A stretch of 64,000 nucleotides of DNA from Promethearchaeota archaeon (GCA_030603385.1 JAUVXW010000002.1:1-64000); one strand, 5' to 3'; shown: positions 26,807-36,912, numbered from the stretch's first letter. Program-made: numbers and translations. Notes: generated from the letters alone by a model not told the origin.

Positions 26807-28096
26807 TTATACAAATGGCAAAAAGATTCCTCCATTATTCCTGCATTCCATGATTAGTTGTAGGAATCTTTCGATTGGAATTGGCATTTCTTCAGAAAGA
26901 TCGGAAAGTTTGATTCTCCCTGCTTCCATTGCGTATTTATATGCTTTTTGTAAATTTACGTGTTCATCTATATAATAAACTTTAGTTTTTTGAGTCTCTT
27001 GTCTTCCATCGAAGTAATCTTTCAATTCTGAGACAGCACAAGGTCCATTTACGATAAAGGGTCCTGGGTGTTTATCTAATTCTTTAGTGTTATGCCCTTT
27101 TCCATAAACTAAAGCATATGGTCTAATCTTTTGTTCAGGTTGAGCACGAGCTGATTCAAAAGCTAAACATCCGGTTTTGCAGGCTTTCTCTGTCCCTCTA
27201 AAGTATGTTCTGGATGGATGCTTGGGAATTGGAATCTCATCAACATCGTGCTTCAATTCGATTTTATATTGATCAATTAAGTTTTTCGAGGGAATCACAT
27301 TAATTTCTTCAAAGTTATTAGTTCCAAATCCTTTCTTAGCTGCCATTTCGATATGTACAGCATCGTCAATACCTATGAGTCTGCTCCCAATTGTATCAAC
27401 AGCAACAAGATCAGTTCCACTAAGAAGAAGCCCCATTGGCTTTTCAAATGTCTTATCAATTAATGATGGTCCAAAGTCTATAACTGTGGTTGCATCTACG
27501 ATATTAAAATCAGGTTTAAATACATTCAATGCATCAACTATCTTCTCATTTATAAGGTGATGATTATAAATTTTTTCCGCATCATAAAAAAGCCCATGTT
27601 GATTTTTGATACAAATTGTAACACCACATTGGATATGTGATTTTAATTTTGGAAGATTAATATAGGTGTTTTCTCCTTTATGTTCAACTAAGTTTTCATA
27701 TAAGATTTTTGGCATAGGAATTGGTTTATCTAATGCGATGCCGTTGAAGTCAACATCAATTGGTTCTTGTTCGTCTAGATAAAGAGGTTTTGCCCCGAGT
27801 TCTTCTATTCTTTTTGCAAGATTATCAATTTCAAAAGATAACCTAGTACAAAAACCAACAGCTGAATTTTCCATTACATAAATATTTTCAGGATTAATAG
27901 CTTCTTTTACAACTTCTACTGTTGATAAAATAACTTCACGATTAGTCATAATCTCGGGAATAGGACCTGTACCATTCCATTTAATAAACACATTTCCCTT
28001 ACAAATTGACTCAACGCCACCAAATTTTTCGAAACATTCTCTGATACAATCTGTCATTTCGCCCTCTATAGGTTTAATAAATACTGTGGATGTCAT
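26807..28096 (-). CDS. DUF362 protein, large form
   Basis: 429 aa. The DUF362 core is recognisable: VFIKWNGTG, YINLPKLKSHIQCGVTICIKN, PDFNIVDATTVIDFGP and LLSGTDLVAVDTIG. Beyond it lies a ~130-residue extension with cysteines (KACKTGCLAFE, NGPCAVSEL) that has no counterpart in the smaller DUF362 at 23451. No classical ferredoxin motif. The product is soluble. It is convergent with the SDR pair. Confidence 0.75.
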   Translation of the reverse strand: MTSTVFIKPIEGEMTDCIRECFEKFGGVESICKGNVFIKWNGTGPIPEIMTNREVILSTVEVVKEAINPENIYVMENSAVGFCTRLSFEIDNLAKRIEELGAKPLYLDEQEPIDVDFNGIALDKPIPMPKILYENLVEHKGENTYINLPKLKSHIQCGVTICIKNQHGLFYDAEKIYNHHLINEKIVDALNVFKPDFNIVDATTVIDFGPSLIDKTFEKPMGLLLSGTDLVAVDTIGSRLIGIDDAVHIEMAAKKGFGTNNFEEINVIPSKNLIDQYKIELKHDVDEIPIPKHPSRTYFRGTEKACKTGCLAFESARAQPEQKIRPYALVYGKGHNTKELDKHPGPFIVNGPCAVSELKDYFDGRQETQKTKVYYIDEHVNLQKAYKYAMEAGRIKLSDLSEEMPIPIERFLQLIMECRNNGGIFLPFV

Positions 28097-28388
28097 AATT
28101 TTTACACTCTTAAAATTTTGATTCTATTAAGTTGCTAATTTTGAATTAGATATTACAGAAATATTATAGCGATACATAAAAATGTTAGTATAAGAGTAAG
28201 ATTTTTATACAGAATTGTTAAATTAATCAAAATTTCAAATATTGGTTTTTTTATAGTTTAAATATTTTCTAACAATCCCAACTCAGCAACTCAATAAAAA
28301 CTCTTAAAATATTTTTAAACTATTAATAAAAAATTTTTAACATTCAAATTATTCTCAAAAATAGAAGATTTCTATAAGGTTAATAATA
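28097..28388. other. Divergent intergenic region
   Basis: 292 bases of AT-rich DNA between the DUF362 and MFS genes, transcribed away from each other. It should hold two promoters. No ORF or repeat is supported. Confidence 0.5.
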
Positions 28389-29621
28389 ATGTCAAAGGAA
28401 CAAAAAGTCAGAAACCGTTGGATTGTTGTTATTGGTGCGATCATGATTCAATTAGCGTTAGGGTCAATTTATTCATGGGGAACCCTTACGGTATTTATTA
28501 GTCCCTATTTAAGCGAAATTAAGGAGTTAACTGTTTTTATTTTTGGAATTGGGTTATTATCATTTGCGATAACTATGATTTTTGCCGGAAAGCTACAACA
28601 AAAGTATGGACCAAGAAATATTGCCATTCTTGGAGGTGTGTTAATGGGTGGTGGTGTTATTATCTCTGCATTCATGACTACTTTTATCGGTTTACTCATC
28701 ACATATGGTATTATTTTTGGTGCGGGAATAGGATTTGGATATGTGTGTCCTATAGCTGCTGCAGGTAAATGGTTTCCAGATAAAAAAGGATTCATAAATG
28801 GGATTGCGGTTGCAGGATTTGGAGCAGGATCTTTTATTTTTAACTATGTAATAAAAGCATTATCTAATAATATTCCTTTAATGTTTATTATTCTAGGAAT
28901 AGTTTATTTAATTCTTATAATTGGTGGAGCATTCACCTTAAGTATTCCTCCTGAGGGTTGGAAACCAGAAGGTTGGATTCCACCAGTTCCTTCTGAAAAA
29001 AGTGGTATTTCAGGACTTGAATTTGAACGTAGTCAAACGATAAAACTGCCCCAATTCTGGATGCTATGGGCAACTTTTATACTAAGTGCGATTTCTGGAT
29101 TAATGGTAATTGGGTCGTATGCAGCTTTCGCAAAAACAGTTGATGCTGTTGACGATTTTATTTATGTTATTGGAACAGCGGATTTCGTGTTGATTGGAAG
29201 TCTGGCTGCGCTATTTAATGGTTTAGGAAGAATAATATGGGGAAAGATGGCGGATATTATAGCATACAAAAGAGCGATGCTACTGATGTTTATTACACAG
29301 GCAATTTTATTGTTTATTTACTTTACTACGAGATTTAATGAGATTTATTTCTTATTAATGACGTGTGCCATCTATTTCTGCTTTGGAGGAAATTTCAGTT
29401 TATTTCCCACAGCTACTACTGACTTATTCGGTTCAAAAAATTTAGGACCTAATTATGGAATGGTGTTTACTGCATATGGTATTGCAGGATTTATAGGCGC
29501 AACTATGGTAAACGCTTTTGTTTCTATATTTGGAAGCTATTTAATACTTTTTATAGTAATGGGATTGATGTCAGTTGGAGCTGCTGTTTTAGCTTATTTA
29601 ACTAAACCACCTAAACGTTAA
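28389..29621 (+). CDS. MFS transporter, oxalate/formate antiporter (OFA) family
   Basis: 410 aa, 12 membrane segments. The opening WIVVIGAIMIQLALGSIYSWG is the OFA-family first helix (OxlT-like). The loop after helix 2 has GKLQQKYGPR, and the region near residue 285 has NGLGRIIWGKMAD, a variant of the MFS A-motif repeat. OFA members exchange small carboxylates such as oxalate and formate; several take up other acids. Specificity cannot be read. The gene stands alone and is followed by a T-rich stretch. Confidence 0.8.
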   Translation: MSKEQKVRNRWIVVIGAIMIQLALGSIYSWGTLTVFISPYLSEIKELTVFIFGIGLLSFAITMIFAGKLQQKYGPRNIAILGGVLMGGGVIISAFMTTFIGLLITYGIIFGAGIGFGYVCPIAAAGKWFPDKKGFINGIAVAGFGAGSFIFNYVIKALSNNIPLMFIILGIVYLILIIGGAFTLSIPPEGWKPEGWIPPVPSEKSGISGLEFERSQTIKLPQFWMLWATFILSAISGLMVIGSYAAFAKTVDAVDDFIYVIGTADFVLIGSLAALFNGLGRIIWGKMADIIAYKRAMLLMFITQAILLFIYFTTRFNEIYFLLMTCAIYFCFGGNFSLFPTATTDLFGSKNLGPNYGMVFTAYGIAGFIGATMVNAFVSIFGSYLILFIVMGLMSVGAAVLAYLTKPPKR

Positions 29622-29630
29622 TGAAAATTT

Positions 29631-29660
29631 ATTTATTTTTCATATTTTTTTTCTTTTTTT
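29631..29660 (+). terminator. T-rich tract after the MFS gene
   Basis: Three T-runs (up to 8 bases, separated by CATA, C and similar) lie 10-40 bases after the MFS stop. Archaeal RNA polymerase ends on such U-tracts without needing a stem. The region faces the convergent Fe-S gene. Confidence 0.4.
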
Positions 29661-29716
29661 AAGACTTTAGAAGAGTGTTAATAATAAAAAGGAAAATATA
29701 CTAGATTTTTCTAATT

Positions 29717-30877
29717 TCATCTATTAGAAAATTCTTCCTTGGTAAAAAATTCGTTCTCGGTTGGAGGATAATATGTAATTTCATTTCCATTTTTATCATC
29801 TTTTTTCACAAACTCTCGTCCTTCTTTATCAATATATACTTTTCCTGAATTAATAAGCATATTATAAAGTTCTTTCCTTTTTTTAGGATCAGCTATGCAG
29901 ATGAAGTTACAATTTCCACATCGGGGATTTGTATCTGTAAAAGGGCGGAGTCCTACATTTTCAAGCGCTGCCACTTTTCCAAAAGATCGGGCAATTACTT
30001 GATTGAATTTTCTTATATTTTCAGGTATAGTATTGTCTGCAAGGATTTTATTAAATAGATTTCTGCGAAAATCATGATTACTCCAATCTTTTTCAGAAAA
30101 TTCTTTCAAACATAAATGACCTGGTGTCCAAGTGCTCCAAGTTCCATCTTCTGATAAACCGTACCATCCAGCACAACCAATTCCACATTGAGAAAATGTC
30201 CCTCTTTTTGCATAGGTTTCTTTAAATCCACCAATAATAACTGGTTGCATATCTTCTTGTTCATTTTCAGAAAAATATCCTGTTGTGCATACCTTAGAGC
30301 AAATTTTGCATTTATTACAATGATTTTCTTTAGCCATTGGGTCGGATTCAAGAGGTGCTGTAGTTAATACTCCACCCAGATAAAGTGACCCCCCATATTC
30401 TTTGGTTACTAAATTACCTGACCATCCTAGATGACCTAATCCTGCGGCTACAGCACCATATCTCAATGAAAAGTCAGGATATCGTATATCTCCTTTAATA
30501 TAATCAGGGATATCTTCTCTTGGTCTATATTTCGCATTTGGAATCACTGGAAACGCCTTATGATCCGAATTTTTTTCGATGAATTCTGAAATAATTAAAG
30601 CTGTCCGCCATGCACCAGCATATCCAATCTGTTGTGCTTTTTTAATACTCATCCTTTCTTTTTTAGAAAAATAATTCTCAAGAGCTTCAATAGGGTTCGG
30701 ATATGCCCATATTATACAACTTTGAGCGCCCGGTAAACAATAATCCATATTTCCAGATGGAGGTGCATCCTTTAGTCGTTCTTGGTTCCCAACACCTACT
30801 AATTTTGCCCCTTCATCAAGCACGATTTGCTTTATTTTATCTTTAAGGTTATTTAGATTCATTTTTTCCATAGACAA
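29717..30877 (-). CDS. QueG / reductive-dehalogenase-like Fe-S protein
   Basis: 386 aa. A central region (LRYGAVAAGLGHLGWSGNLVT) is characteristic of the epoxyqueuosine reductase and reductive dehalogenase superfamily, which holds a cobamide. It is followed by a 4Fe-4S motif C187-x2-C190-x2-C193-x3-C197 and a further cluster-like CGNCNFICIADP near residue 325. The protein lacks the C-terminal HEAT domain of QueG and has no Tat signal or membrane anchor. Substrate unknown; the cobamide role is inferred from family. Confidence 0.7.
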   Translation of the reverse strand: MSMEKMNLNNLKDKIKQIVLDEGAKLVGVGNQERLKDAPPSGNMDYCLPGAQSCIIWAYPNPIEALENYFSKKERMSIKKAQQIGYAGAWRTALIISEFIEKNSDHKAFPVIPNAKYRPREDIPDYIKGDIRYPDFSLRYGAVAAGLGHLGWSGNLVTKEYGGSLYLGGVLTTAPLESDPMAKENHCNKCKICSKVCTTGYFSENEQEDMQPVIIGGFKETYAKRGTFSQCGIGCAGWYGLSEDGTWSTWTPGHLCLKEFSEKDWSNHDFRRNLFNKILADNTIPENIRKFNQVIARSFGKVAALENVGLRPFTDTNPRCGNCNFICIADPKKRKELYNMLINSGKVYIDKEGREFVKKDDKNGNEITYYPPTENEFFTKEEFSNR

Positions 30878-30989
30878 ATATCAATTTTATATGTTAAATA
30901 TTTATTATCTTAAAATTTTTAATTTATTGCTTAATTTGAGTAAATATTGTTATTAAATTCTATTTCGATATTTAGGTGGATAAATTTAT

Positions 30990-32156
30990 ATGAATTTCAT
31001 ATCAAAAAGTTTAGATTTTTTTCAAGAATCTGTAATTAGAGAAATGACGAGAAAAGCTATCGAAAATAATGCAATTAATCTTTCTCAGGGAATGCCTGAT
31101 TTTTCTCCTCCTTTAGAGCTTATAGAGGGCATAAAAAAAGGAGTAGAGGAAGAGGAACATCAATACTCCGTTACATACGGTAGAGCAGATTTAAGAGAAA
31201 AAATAGCTAAGAAACTTCAAAAGTACAATAAAATAGTGGTTGATCCATATAATGAAATTACAATAACATGTGGCGCGAGTGAAGCAATTGCTTCAAGCAT
31301 TCTAGCAATAACAAATCCAGGAGATGAGATAGTAATTCTTGAGCCTTGGTATGAAAACTATGTCCCTATAACATATCTAGCTCAAGGTAAACCTGTTTTT
31401 GTCCCCCTAGAAGAAGATATTTATAATGTTGATGAAGAACGATTAAAAAATAGCATCACTAGAAATACAAAAGCGATAATTGTGAATTCACCTCATAATC
31501 CTACGGGTAAGGTGTTCTCTTCAAGTGATTTTAAAACGATTTCAGATTTATGTATAGACCATGATATAATTGCTATAACCGATGAAATATATGAATATAT
31601 TATATTTGATAACCTAAAGCATCAAAGTATTGGAAGTTTTGATTCTATGCAAGATAAAACCATTACAATAAGTGGTTTTAGTAAAACTTTTTCAGTAACA
31701 GGGTGGAGGATTGGTTATGTAGCAGCAAGTAAAGATTTAATGGGTGGTATCAGAAAAGTTCATGATTATCTTACTGTTTGCGCTCCCTCGTTGTTGCAAC
31801 TTGCATCTTTAAATGCATTTAATTTGGATTCTTCATATTTCAATACCCTTAGGAATAGGTATCAAGCAAATAGAGATTATTTTTATGATCAGCTTAAAAA
31901 TTTAGGAATGAAAGTGTTTAAACCCGAAGGAGCATATTATATGTTTGCTAACATCTCTCAATTTGATATGGATGACGTAGAATTTGCTGATTTTTTAGTA
32001 AAAGATGAGGGTGTTGCGGTGGTTCCAGGATCTAGTTTCTATAATAACAAAAACAATAATAAAAATCCGGGATCTGATTATGTTAGATTCTCAATTTCAC
32101 AAAAATTAGAAACATTAAAACAAGCTATAGAACGAATTAAGAGAAAACTAATTTGA
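30990..32156 (+). CDS. Class I/II aminotransferase (AspC/kynurenine type)
   Basis: 388 aa PLP enzyme of fold type I. Key residues: N170-P171 in NSPHNPTGK, D198 and Y201 in ITDEIYEY, K232 (Schiff base) in SGFSKTFSVTG and R240 after it. Near-complete family length. Transfers amino groups between an amino acid and a 2-oxoacid, probably aspartate or an aromatic. It starts 112 bases from the divergent Fe-S gene and is not in an evident operon. Confidence 0.9.
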   Translation: MNFISKSLDFFQESVIREMTRKAIENNAINLSQGMPDFSPPLELIEGIKKGVEEEEHQYSVTYGRADLREKIAKKLQKYNKIVVDPYNEITITCGASEAIASSILAITNPGDEIVILEPWYENYVPITYLAQGKPVFVPLEEDIYNVDEERLKNSITRNTKAIIVNSPHNPTGKVFSSSDFKTISDLCIDHDIIAITDEIYEYIIFDNLKHQSIGSFDSMQDKTITISGFSKTFSVTGWRIGYVAASKDLMGGIRKVHDYLTVCAPSLLQLASLNAFNLDSSYFNTLRNRYQANRDYFYDQLKNLGMKVFKPEGAYYMFANISQFDMDDVEFADFLVKDEGVAVVPGSSFYNNKNNNKNPGSDYVRFSISQKLETLKQAIERIKRKLI

Positions 32157-32206
32157 AAATTGATTGACTATTCTTATTTTTATAAATTCATATTATTTTA
32201 TCTCAT

Positions 32207-32347
32207 ATGCCAGAAGAGGCAATTAATAACGAGAAAAAGTATAGAATCATAATATATCATGGTCACCTTCACAAAATTCCTATAGATAAAAATAGAGAAG
32301 AACTTCAAGAGAAAGAAGTGGTAATAAAAAAAGAATCATTTAAATGA
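32207..32347 (+). CDS. Possible 46-aa protein
   Basis: ATG 32207 to TGA, highly charged (about 40% K, E, R, D), with a central YRIIIYHGHLHKIPI strand pattern. Not recognised. The surrounding 32157-32529 stretch holds nothing else. Coding status is uncertain; no strong ribosome site. Confidence 0.35.
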   Translation: MPEEAINNEKKYRIIIYHGHLHKIPIDKNREELQEKEVVIKKESFK

Positions 32348-32529
32348 GAGACTATCTAAAAAATTTCAGTATCTTTTTATTTATTAGAAGATCCATATAA
32401 ATTAATCATTTTTACTTCTAAATTGATTTATAAGAGGTTAAGGAATTAAAGAAGTTGAAAAGGATTAAATGAAATCTTTCATTTTTTGGGATTACTTAAA
32501 TTGAATTAAAACATATGAGGATTTTTTAA

Positions 32530-33027
32530 ATGGGTGAACAGATTAAATTGTTAAAAGAAAGAAGAAGTATAAGAAGTTATGATTCAAAGCCAATTGAAGA
32601 TGAAATATTAACTCAAATTCTTGAAACAGCGCGGTGGTGTATGAGTGCCAGAAATAAGCAACCGTGGACATTTTATGTCATTAGAAATAAAGATTTAATT
32701 CAGAGAATTGCAAAGGAATGTACTACTGGTCCCTTTGCTTCAGGAGCTCCTCTATTGATAGCAATTGTTGGAGATAAGGAATTATCACCAAATTGGTATC
32801 TTCATGATACCTGTTTTGTTTCATTACAATTAGCTTTAGCTGCGTGGTCATATGGTATTGGAACATGTTGGATTGGGAGAATAAATAGAGATAATGTAAA
32901 AAATCTATTAAACCTTAAAGAAAGCGATGATTTATTAACCGTCCTACCATTAGGATATCCAAAGGGAAAGATTCCTAAACCAATACCTCGAAAATCATTA
33001 GAAGAAATCGTAAAATATATAGATTAG
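32530..33027 (+). CDS. Nitroreductase-family flavoprotein
   Basis: 165 aa FMN enzyme. It opens with the FMN-binding ERRSIRSYDSKPI, then SARNKQPWTFYVI, and ends with the CWIGRIN and VLPLGYPKG segments. Short, single-domain, without ferredoxin. Reduces quinones, nitro compounds or other acceptors with NAD(P)H. A second member is at 35120. Not in an operon. Confidence 0.85.
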   Translation: MGEQIKLLKERRSIRSYDSKPIEDEILTQILETARWCMSARNKQPWTFYVIRNKDLIQRIAKECTTGPFASGAPLLIAIVGDKELSPNWYLHDTCFVSLQLALAAWSYGIGTCWIGRINRDNVKNLLNLKESDDLLTVLPLGYPKGKIPKPIPRKSLEEIVKYID

Positions 33028-33066
33028 TTTCTAATTCTCTATATTTTTTTCTAAAAACATATAAAA

Positions 33067-34029
33067 CTAGCTATTTTTCAAAATTTCTTTGAATAATGAA
33101 TTATTAATATTTCCTCCACTTATTACCGCTACTACATTTTTATTTCTCAACTTCTTTTTTTCCTCAAGAATATAAGCAACAACCGTAGCTCCTGCTCCTT
33201 CAACGATTTGACCTTCTATTTTCCACAGGAGACTGATTGCTTTCTTGACACTTTCCTCGTCTACCAAAACAATTTCATCTACATATTTTTGTATTATTTC
33301 AAAAGTAATAGCATCAGATTCAAGTCCACCTAACAAACCCTCTGCTATAGTATTAAATTCTTCGATATCTACGATTTTACCCGCTTTCCAAGATTCATAC
33401 ATAGTTGAAGCCCCTTTAGTTTGAACACCAATTATTTTAATATTTGGATTTAGCGATTTGGCGGCAAAGGCTATCCCTGAGATTAAACCACCCCCTCCGA
33501 TGGGAACAATTATTATATTCGCATTTTTAAGTTCCTTATAGATTTCAAGAGCGATTGTTCCCTGACCCGCTATAATGTTAATATCATTGTATGGACTGAT
33601 ATATGTTAGATTCTCTCGTACAGATAAATTTCTTGCTTTCGTCTCAATTTCATCGAAATCTCCATCTTGAATAATTATAACATCGTATTGTTTGATTCTA
33701 TTTAATTTAACTTCAGAAATATTAATAGGGACTACAATTTTAGCAGGAATTCCTAAATGTTTTGCTGCTAAAGCTATTCCTTGAGCATGGTTTCCCGATG
33801 AGGCTGTAATAATTCCACGAGTCTTTTCCTCTGAACTCAATTGTAACATTCGGTTCAAAGCTCCACGAATTTTAAAGGCATTAGTGAGTTGTAAATTCTC
33901 CAGCTTCAAATAAACATTATTATGGCATAATTCACTGAGATATGCTGAACGAATGAGAGGCGTCTTTCTAACAAATCCTTTAATCTTATGATATGCTTCT
34001 TTTATTACTTCTAAATGCAAACTGTTCAT
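33067..34029 (-). CDS. Threonine dehydratase (catabolic type)
   Basis: 320 aa fold-type-II PLP enzyme. K53 in NAFKIRGA is the Schiff-base lysine; SSGNHAQGIALAAK is the substrate loop; PIGGGGLISG is the phosphate-binding tetraglycine loop. It lacks the C-terminal ACT regulatory domain of biosynthetic IlvA, so it is the TdcB or serine racemase-like form, producing 2-oxobutanoate and ammonia. It faces the nitroreductase gene. Confidence 0.9.
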   Translation of the reverse strand: MNSLHLEVIKEAYHKIKGFVRKTPLIRSAYLSELCHNNVYLKLENLQLTNAFKIRGALNRMLQLSSEEKTRGIITASSGNHAQGIALAAKHLGIPAKIVVPINISEVKLNRIKQYDVIIIQDGDFDEIETKARNLSVRENLTYISPYNDINIIAGQGTIALEIYKELKNANIIIVPIGGGGLISGIAFAAKSLNPNIKIIGVQTKGASTMYESWKAGKIVDIEEFNTIAEGLLGGLESDAITFEIIQKYVDEIVLVDEESVKKAISLLWKIEGQIVEGAGATVVAYILEEKKKLRNKNVVAVISGGNINNSLFKEILKNS

Positions 34030-34225
34030 TTTTACACTTTCCGATCTCCTTCAATTTTCAAACATAAAATCACATTATTTAAGAATGGATTTAATAATAA
34101 TGATATCACATTGAAAAAAGATAAAAATTTTTAGGATCCAATTAAAATTTAAAAATTGGGATAAAAAATTAATATTTTTAAAATCTTGATTAATTGTAGA
34201 AAGAACTAAAACCATAAAAATCGAA

Positions 34226-35023
34226 TTGAATGGTGAAAATAACAATATGTTAGAAAAGATATTGAATCTTCGTGATTATGTTCAAAAACTTGAAGATATT
34301 TCAGAGAATATAATAAATCACTTAAACTCCCTCAAAGATTTGGATGATTCAACTAGAAACATATGGACCTCAGATGTTAAGGAATTTTTCCATAATACCG
34401 TTTCTGCTTGGGAAGTGTTAACAACAATCACAGAAGGAGAACCTAATTTGAAAAATATTGACAATTCAAAAAGTTTCTTATATGCTGCTAGAAATCATTT
34501 ATCTAAAATAATAAGTGAACTTAAAATTTTTCCTAGTCTAAAAACATCAATCCTTATTGAAAAAGCTTTCAAAGAATGTTGGGATGCATTTTGGATTGTG
34601 CTTAAAAATCTATTACTTGAAAAGGAAATTGTGAAACCTACTAAAAGAGTTATTAAAGTCTCTGATTTAGAATATCACCTACCTTGTTCTGTGTGTGGTA
34701 AAAGTGCTGTCGAATTTAGAATTGGATATGGAAGATTAGATGAGAAAGAATCACTAGTTTTTAGAGGTATTACTCTTGAAACGTCTCTAAATGTTAAATT
34801 GGCAAATATGTTATTTAAGATTCTGCAGAAAAAAGACCTGCTAGGTGTTCATAATTTTATGAAAAAGTATCATTCATTTGAAGGAGTGGATGCGTATTGT
34901 CCCGAATGTGATAAGATCTATTGTTGGGAGCATTACAATGCAAGAGAAGAATATGATGATGGTTTCTATGATTGTACTTATGGTGAATGCCCAAAGGGTC
35001 ATAAAAGGATGATTGATGATTAA
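34226..35023 (+). CDS. Unknown protein with C-terminal zinc-binding module
   Basis: 265 aa. The N-terminal ~145 residues are helical, with a heptad-like start. Two Cys-rich pieces follow: CSVCG near residue 152, and a cluster near the end, YCPECDKIYCWEHYN then CTYGECPKGH. These could bind two zinc ions like a RING or ribbon. Not recognised as a family. M1 (34226) or M8 (34247) may be the start. Soluble. Confidence 0.6.
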   Translation: MNGENNNMLEKILNLRDYVQKLEDISENIINHLNSLKDLDDSTRNIWTSDVKEFFHNTVSAWEVLTTITEGEPNLKNIDNSKSFLYAARNHLSKIISELKIFPSLKTSILIEKAFKECWDAFWIVLKNLLLEKEIVKPTKRVIKVSDLEYHLPCSVCGKSAVEFRIGYGRLDEKESLVFRGITLETSLNVKLANMLFKILQKKDLLGVHNFMKKYHSFEGVDAYCPECDKIYCWEHYNAREEYDDGFYDCTYGECPKGHKRMIDD

Positions 35024-35119
35024 ACCTTCTAATTAACAAATGGAATTTAATGATAAAGTTAAAATTTTGTTAATACTTAAACTTATCAAGTTTTTAAAAT
35101 AAAACTGAGAGATAATATT

Positions 35120-35635
35120 ATGGATTTTTATGAAGTAGTTAAAATGAGAAGAAGTTTTCGGGTCTATAAACCAGATATGCCTGAAAAAGAAAAGATTGAA
35201 AGAATTTTAGAGGCTGCTCGTTTAGGACCTACTTGGGCTAATGGTCAACCTTGCTCGTACATTGTAGTTCAAGAACCAGAGAATGTTAAAGCAATATGGG
35301 AAGCAGTCGGACAAATGCAAAAGTTTGCTGAAGCACCCATGTTTATAGTCGGAGTTGTTTCTGAAAAAGCTTCTGGAACTAACTCAAATGGCGAGAAATA
35401 TTATGGTGTAGATTTTGGTATTTGTTTTGAACATTTAATATTAGCCGCTACAGCTGAAGGTTTAGCAACGTGCTGGATTGGATGGTTTAATGAAAAGAAA
35501 GTAAAAGAAGCATTAACTATTCCGGATAAATACAGAGTTATGGGTTTAACACCACTGGGATATTCTGTAAAGTCTAAAGGTGAAATCACCGATCGTAAAC
35601 CTTTGGAAAAAATAGTACATTACGAAAAATTCTAA
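35120..35635 (+). CDS. Nitroreductase-family flavoprotein, second
   Basis: 171 aa. FMN-binding start MRRSFRVYKPD, then GPTWANGQPCSYIVV, a GVDFGICFEHLILAATAEG helix and the CWIGWFN loop with a final MGLTPLGY. Same family as the gene at 32530 but only distantly similar. Followed after 38 bases by a small zinc-ribbon gene in the same direction. Confidence 0.85.
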   Translation: MDFYEVVKMRRSFRVYKPDMPEKEKIERILEAARLGPTWANGQPCSYIVVQEPENVKAIWEAVGQMQKFAEAPMFIVGVVSEKASGTNSNGEKYYGVDFGICFEHLILAATAEGLATCWIGWFNEKKVKEALTIPDKYRVMGLTPLGYSVKSKGEITDRKPLEKIVHYEKF

Positions 35636-35673
35636 TAAATATTTTTTTTATTTGAATTTAAGGTAAGAATAAT

Positions 35674-35871
35674 TTGAGAGAACGAGAATGCTTTAAGTGT
35701 GGAAAAGTGCTGGATTTTGAAAGTTTTATTAAAAATGTCAGTCCAAATGATACAGAAAAATTAACGAATATTTGGGATAGTAATTATGTTGAATTCTATT
35801 GTTGTCGTTGTTATAGTTTTAAGATTAAATACCAACCTCACAACGATATAGACGAATTTTCTTATTATTAG
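35674..35871 (+). CDS. 65-aa zinc-ribbon protein (REC-x2-CGK family)
   Basis: TTG start. RECFKCGK and YCCRC give a four- or five-cysteine zinc site around a LTNIWDSNY turn. Same architecture as the 78-aa protein at 20441-20677. It may be co-transcribed with the nitroreductase before it. Function unknown. Confidence 0.5.
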   Translation: MRERECFKCGKVLDFESFIKNVSPNDTEKLTNIWDSNYVEFYCCRCYSFKIKYQPHNDIDEFSYY

Positions 35872-35895
35872 CAACTCGTTTTATTGAAAAAAATA

Positions 35896-36303
35896 CTAGG
35901 TTGTCTTGAGTTCTTTTAGTATTTCTTCTAATATTTGTATAACACGTTCTTTATGCGTATATAACGCATTAGGATAGTTATAGCTAAACGTGCGCCAATA
36001 CGGACGCTTATGACCGATTTTAAACTTGACTCCTTTCATTGAGGTTATATAAGAGTTCTCATCAATTTTAGTAGCTATTTGATCAGCGATAATATACCAA
36101 TGAAATTTCGTTTTTCTGGTAGCTCCTGTATTCTTAGGAGCAGGTGTTATTCTTGTTTTAAGACTGTCAAATGTAAAGGTCCATTTGTCAGGAGCTTTTT
36201 TGGTTTCAAACCATTTTCCATTATTGTAATTCCAAGAATGAGAGCCTCCAACTTTCATTCCTGTATAAATTTTCTTATCGTGAATCTTAAAAGTATCATA
36301 CAT
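35896..36303 (-). CDS. Conserved-looking protein of unknown function
   Basis: 135 aa, basic and aromatic-rich: KVGGSHSWNYNNGKWFETK, TKFHWYIIADQIATKI, GHKRPYWRTFSYNYP, and a C-terminal amphipathic helix (KERVIQILEEILKEL). Composition and evenly spread aromatics look like a folded protein. No motif, cysteine or membrane segment. Convergent with the zinc-ribbon gene. Not recognised. Confidence 0.55.
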   Translation of the reverse strand: MYDTFKIHDKKIYTGMKVGGSHSWNYNNGKWFETKKAPDKWTFTFDSLKTRITPAPKNTGATRKTKFHWYIIADQIATKIDENSYITSMKGVKFKIGHKRPYWRTFSYNYPNALYTHKERVIQILEEILKELKTT

Positions 36304-36471
36304 TTTAGTTTCTTAATTACATTACTTTTATTAAAATATCATGAATCAAAAAATTAGCACTGTTTAAATACACTTAAAGACTAATGATTTTTTGTTTACA
36401 TCTGAAATTGAATTATCCTTGAATCTCCAACTAAAAATAATAAATGAAAAAATTGAATTTGTAGTTTAAGG

Positions 36472-36912
36472 CTATTGCTTGGTACTCCACTCATACTTTT
36501 TTGGACCAGCAAATAACAAAAGTATTGCAGGGATTAATATTGGTAAACCGCCCCACCATGTGAATATTTCAAGGATTATTCCCCAAAAAAGCATCCATGG
36601 AAATCTTAAACTTCCCATATCAATTACCCAATTCAATAGAAAATCCCAATCTTTATCTACACATTTATCTGAAAAATTCGGTTTAATAATCGTATATGAT
36701 ATTAAAACAGTAATAATTCCACCTATAATCATCCAAATAAAATATCCTATTCCAAATCCAAATAAAAAAGTTCCAACCGTTACAGCACCCCAAATTCCCC
36801 ATATAACATAGATAACGCCACTTAAAATTCCGATAATCCATGCCCATTTCCCAAGATCAGAAACGGATTTTTCGTATTTTGACCAATTAGGATTTCCTTC
36901 TTCAGTTCCCAT
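36472..36912 (-). CDS. Small integral membrane protein
   Basis: 146 aa. About four hydrophobic segments (residues 18-37, 41-72, 94-113, 115-136), rich in Trp, Gly and Ile, and a soluble loop with one Cys around residue 83. No known transporter motif. The gene is solitary. Coding is supported by membrane-like pattern and an orderly start after TATCACCTTTTT on the plus strand (an AGGTGAT ribosome site). Confidence 0.6.
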   Translation of the reverse strand: MGTEEGNPNWSKYEKSVSDLGKWAWIIGILSGVIYVIWGIWGAVTVGTFLFGFGIGYFIWMIIGGIITVLISYTIIKPNFSDKCVDKDWDFLLNWVIDMGSLRFPWMLFWGIILEIFTWWGGLPILIPAILLLFAGPKKYEWSTKQ

